Assembly: GCA_016839985.1 (NCBI GenBank)
Contig: JAEOTG010000181.1
Span: forward strand, 1 to 9,286
Source of the DNA: Candidatus Heimdallarchaeota archaeon
GTDB lineage: Archaea; Asgardarchaeota; Heimdallarchaeia; Heimdallarchaeales; Heimdallarchaeaceae
DNA: 9,286 bases
Reading direction: 5' to 3'
The translations under genes and the position numbers were made by a program. The notes under the pieces are model-generated. The model saw nothing but the letters and a program-made list of their open reading frames with translations. It was not told where the DNA came from and ran no database searches. Each line of letters begins with the position of its first letter. Positions within the stretch are counted from its first letter, which is position 1. Below, piece after piece: positions 7,277 through 9,286 of this stretch.

Positions 7277-7287
7277 ATATATTTAAA
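7277..7287 (-). promoter_or_regulatory. Second TATA-like box upstream of the amidase
   Basis: TTTAAATATAT on the minus strand is closer to the archaeal TATA consensus than the nearer box. Its predicted transcript would start near 7256 and have a leader of about 50 bases. The sequence does not show which of the two boxes is used. Confidence 0.4.
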
Positions 7288-7394
7288 GAAGAAAAATACT
7301 TTTACTAAGATTCATTTTTTTTAAGAATAATTTAAGTATCTTCTTGAGTTAGCTTATTATTGCAAAATTTGTTGGTTTAATAAAAATTTGGTTT

Positions 7395-7406
7395 TAATTG
7401 CAATTA
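7395..7406. repeat. Perfect 12-bp palindrome, candidate operator
   Basis: TAATTGCAATTA is its own reverse complement. It lies about 40 bases before the histidine kinase ATG and overlaps the start of the TATA-like box at 7404-7414, which is where an archaeal repressor would block TBP/TFB. The inner TTGCAA recurs at 7360-7365. Confidence 0.45.
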
Positions 7407-7414
7407 TACTTAAA
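7404..7414 (+). promoter_or_regulatory. TATA-like box for the histidine kinase
   Basis: TTATACTTAAA is centred about 37 bases before the ATG at 7446. Initiation about 26 bases downstream would leave a leader of roughly 10 bases. It partly overlaps the 12-bp palindrome. Confidence 0.4.
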
Positions 7415-7445
7415 GTTATTAGTTAAAATCCATTATTTGTACTTA

Positions 7446-8891
7446 ATGAGTATGGCTCGTAGAAATCTTAGCTCTCTCGTTGGGGGTTTAGCAATCATAT
7501 TAGCAGTACTTCCAATTTTTTTCAGTGAAGCAGTAGATTTCTATTATGTTCCAATATTCAAAATCGTAATTCTTATTTTAGCTAATATTTTTGCTTTCTA
7601 TCTTTTTTATAAAAAACAAAGAGAAGATATTATGTATATTCTCCCTTTTTTCCTATCTATTTTTTTCTTCTTCGTAAGTGAAGTTTTATTTTATATATAC
7701 TCATTTTTTGAATCTGAAGTTCTTTTTATTGTTTCTAATGTAGCAACTATTTTTGCTTATGTTCCAATTTATATATTATTAGTGAGTCATATTAGAAGAA
7801 ATGAAAAATACATTTCGAGAAATATAAAGATTCTTTCTTTGTTTATTACAGTTTTTGCTATAATTGTAATATCTCCATTTGTTACGAATTACAGTAGATC
7901 ACTGATTGAGAATAAACAATATCTAAACTTCGCATTTATGCTCATTTTCTTAGTCCTTGATTTAGATATATTGGCAATTTCAGTAGTTTTCACTTATCTT
8001 AATCTAAGAGTGAAAAAAATACCACATTACTGGTTTACGATAGTCGGAGCTTGGTTCTTCATTTTGATAGGAGATGTAGTAAAAGATTACTTCACCTTTC
8101 AAGGAAGAGCTGTTACAGGTTCGATATATGATATAATATACAATGTAAGTTATACTATTTTCTTGGTTGGATTTGTTATAATGGTTGAGCATTATCAAAA
8201 ACCTCTTACAATATCGGAAATTGAGAGAGAAAGATTGTATTATCAAACATTATACGAGGAAATAAATAATTTAGCTTCTGATCTTGTTACCGTAACTTCA
8301 TTACTTCGACACGATTTATACAATGATTTTGTTGTGATTCAAAATAGTTTAGACCTTTACAAAGAAACAAAGAAGATGGATCTTTTAGAAAAGTTAAGTC
8401 AAAGAATCAATCTAGTGATTAACAGGTTTGAAGGGATAAAAACTGAAACAGATATACTTGACTCTCTCAAAACACAAGCAATCGATTTGAAAGTAATCCA
8501 AGAAGTTGCAAATACTTTTGATAGAGTTAAAGTTATTTCTCCAACTAGGGATATTAAAGTCAGAGCAAGTAATCTACTCTATTCGATTTTTATTAATTTG
8601 ATTCAGAATGCTTTTCAACATGGAGGAGAAAATGTTAAAGTTGAAATAGAAGTTTTTGAGGTAGAGGAAGAAATTATCATCAAAATTAAAGATAATGGAA
8701 AAGGAATAAAGAAAGATCAAAAGAACAAAATATTCCATAAAGGCTATAGAAGAAGTGAACTTTCGGGAAGTGGCATGGGACTTTATTTAGTGAAAATTGT
8801 AATGGATAGATATGGTGGATCTATACATGTCGAAGACAATGATCCTAAAGGAGCAATTTTCGTTATCAAACTTCATAAACACGTTGAATAA
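7446..8891 (+). CDS. Membrane sensor histidine kinase, archaeal type
   Basis: This is a sensor kinase expected to autophosphorylate on His and pass phosphate to an unseen partner. Counting from the ATG at 7446 it has 481 residues. About eight hydrophobic segments occupy residues 12-250 (near 13-28, 37-56, 64-86, 92-112, 127-145, 160-183, 192-210 and 226-248). A linker helix follows, then the H-box LLRHDLYNDF with His289 and a dimerisation helix. The HATPase domain has the N-box NLIQNAFQHGG (Asn384/Asn388), G1 DNGKGI (416-421), an F-box IFHKGYRR and G2 GSGMGLYLV (441-449). All catalytic boxes are intact. The RHDxxND H-box is typical of archaeal kinases. No PAS, HAMP or receiver domain is seen, so the membrane part is probably the sensor. 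A TTG at 7398 would add 16 residues, but an ATG beside the predicted promoter is better; ATG 7452 is an alternative. No response regulator lies in the window, so it is an orphan here. Confidence 0.9.
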   Translation: MSMARRNLSSLVGGLAIILAVLPIFFSEAVDFYYVPIFKIVILILANIFAFYLFYKKQREDIMYILPFFLSIFFFFVSEVLFYIYSFFESEVLFIVSNVATIFAYVPIYILLVSHIRRNEKYISRNIKILSLFITVFAIIVISPFVTNYSRSLIENKQYLNFAFMLIFLVLDLDILAISVVFTYLNLRVKKIPHYWFTIVGAWFFILIGDVVKDYFTFQGRAVTGSIYDIIYNVSYTIFLVGFVIMVEHYQKPLTISEIERERLYYQTLYEEINNLASDLVTVTSLLRHDLYNDFVVIQNSLDLYKETKKMDLLEKLSQRINLVINRFEGIKTETDILDSLKTQAIDLKVIQEVANTFDRVKVISPTRDIKVRASNLLYSIFINLIQNAFQHGGENVKVEIEVFEVEEEIIIKIKDNGKGIKKDQKNKIFHKGYRRSELSGSGMGLYLVKIVMDRYGGSIHVEDNDPKGAIFVIKLHKHVE

Positions 8892-8955
8892 TTTAAATCT
8901 AAATGATTAATAAGTTCCGACATTTTTGCTTTACATTTAAAAACGAAGGATATAA

Positions 8956-8964
8956 TTTATATAT
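8956..8964 (+). promoter_or_regulatory. Archaeal-type promoter of the HEAT-repeat gene
   Basis: TTTATATAT is preceded by the purine-rich CGAAGGA (8944-8950), a plausible BRE. Initiation about 26 bases downstream gives a start near 8986 and a leader of about 35 bases. This is the cleanest archaeal promoter in the window. The rest of the 8892-9020 spacer is AT-rich with nothing else recognisable except a short T-rich stretch near 8931-8948 that may terminate the kinase transcript. Confidence 0.5.
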
Positions 8965-9020
8965 GGGATTGTATTCTCGTCTTTGTTGAGGTTCAATCTA
9001 AGTTTTCAAAAGGGTTAATG

Positions 9021-9286
9021 ATGAGTGTAGACAAATATATAGACAAAATTGAATCAAGTGAAAATCTCAGAAAATTAATTTTGGAACTAAAAGATAAGGA
9101 TTCAAGTGAGATAGAACAGGCAGTTTCTGCAATTGGAAAAATAGGTAAACCCATAATAGTTCCACTCATTGATGTTTTGAAAGATGAAGATAAAGATATT
9201 CGTTATATGGCTGCTAAAGCACTTGAAGAAATAGGTAATCAAGCTGTTGAACCTTTAATTTCTGTTTTAGGAAACAATCAAAGCAA
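9021..9286 (+). CDS. HEAT-repeat protein, 5' part
   Basis: The gene runs off the right edge with 88 complete codons visible. After a charged N-terminal segment (about residues 1-30) come HEAT/PBS-lyase-like repeats. One covers IEQAVSAIGKIGKPIIVPLI, and the next begins IRYMAAKALEEIGNQAVEPL, with the family's alternating helix pattern, conserved A..AL..IG and a ~30-residue period. Such repeats form a curved protein-binding scaffold, and by themselves give no specific function. Two adjacent in-frame ATGs exist at 9018 and 9021. The AAAGGG at 9009-9014 sits 6 bases before the second, so 9021 is preferred. It has its own promoter and is not coupled to the histidine kinase. The partner and the total repeat number are outside the window. 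Confidence 0.8.
   Translation, partial: MSVDKYIDKIESSENLRKLILELKDKDSSEIEQAVSAIGKIGKPIIVPLIDVLKDEDKDIRYMAAKALEEIGNQAVEPLISVLGNNQS

Larger units (their letters stand above)
7207..7445. promoter_or_regulatory. AT-rich divergent regulatory region
   Basis: These 239 bases separate the divergent amidase and histidine kinase genes and hold no convincing gene. They contain TATA-like boxes for both directions, a T8 tract near 7315-7322, a perfect 12-bp palindrome (7395-7406), a second TTGCAA hexamer (7360-7365) and a related GCAATTA (7264-7270). Confidence 0.6.

Noticed and set aside
7398..7445. TTG start for the histidine kinase at 7398
   Set aside because: It would lie inside the palindrome and upstream of the predicted transcription start; the ATG at 7446 leaves a complete first membrane segment.
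8004..8246. Minus-strand open frame of 80 codons opposite the histidine kinase
   Set aside because: It is antisense to conserved membrane segments and has no recognisable features.
8886..8905. Short AT dyad (ATTTAAAT) after the histidine kinase as a hairpin terminator
   Set aside because: It is only 8 bases of pure A/T with no loop or GC stem, as expected by chance here.

Overview
The window looks like chromosomal DNA from an AT-rich archaeon, about one third G+C by eye. The archaeal call is an inference from three things. TATA-like boxes sit at archaeal distances upstream of several starts. The histidine kinase has an archaeal-style H-box (LRHDLYND). There is no recognisable bacterial -35/-10 promoter or hairpin terminator. 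A deep archaeal lineage such as an Asgard group is possible, but the sequence alone does not prove it. No tRNA, rRNA, CRISPR array, insertion sequence or phage gene was seen.

Left half (2-5202, + strand): a tight operon. It opens with the 3' part of a threonine-synthase-like PLP enzyme. This overlaps by 4 bases (ATGA) with xdhA, a fused [2Fe-2S]x2 + FAD subunit. xdhA in turn overlaps by 4 bases with xdhB, the molybdopterin catalytic subunit. xdhC, the Mo-cofactor handling chaperone, follows 19 bases after xdhB. Every active-site residue I could align to bovine xanthine oxidoreductase is present in XdhB. These include the two residues that distinguish purine hydroxylases from aldehyde oxidases (equivalents of Glu802 and Arg880). 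The best reading is a genuine xanthine/hypoxanthine dehydrogenase.

Middle (5238-7206, - strand): a two-gene unit convergent with the xdh operon. An acetamidase/formamidase-family amidase is followed 13 bases later by an APH-fold small-molecule kinase. The kinase somewhat resembles homoserine-kinase-type members. The convergent gap is only 35 bases and is flanked by T-rich tracts on each strand that could terminate both transcripts.

Right part (7207-9286): an AT-rich divergent regulatory region with a perfect 12-bp palindrome separates the amidase from a + strand membrane histidine kinase with about eight transmembrane segments and no receiver domain. After a 129-base spacer with a clear TATA-like box comes the start of a HEAT-repeat protein, cut by the window end.

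Taken together, purine oxidation, amide hydrolysis and an amino-acid-type PLP enzyme suggest a nitrogen or carbon scavenging neighbourhood. The kinase and the sensor could be functionally linked to it or could be simple neighbours. No gene is of a wholly unknown family; the novelty lies in the combination.
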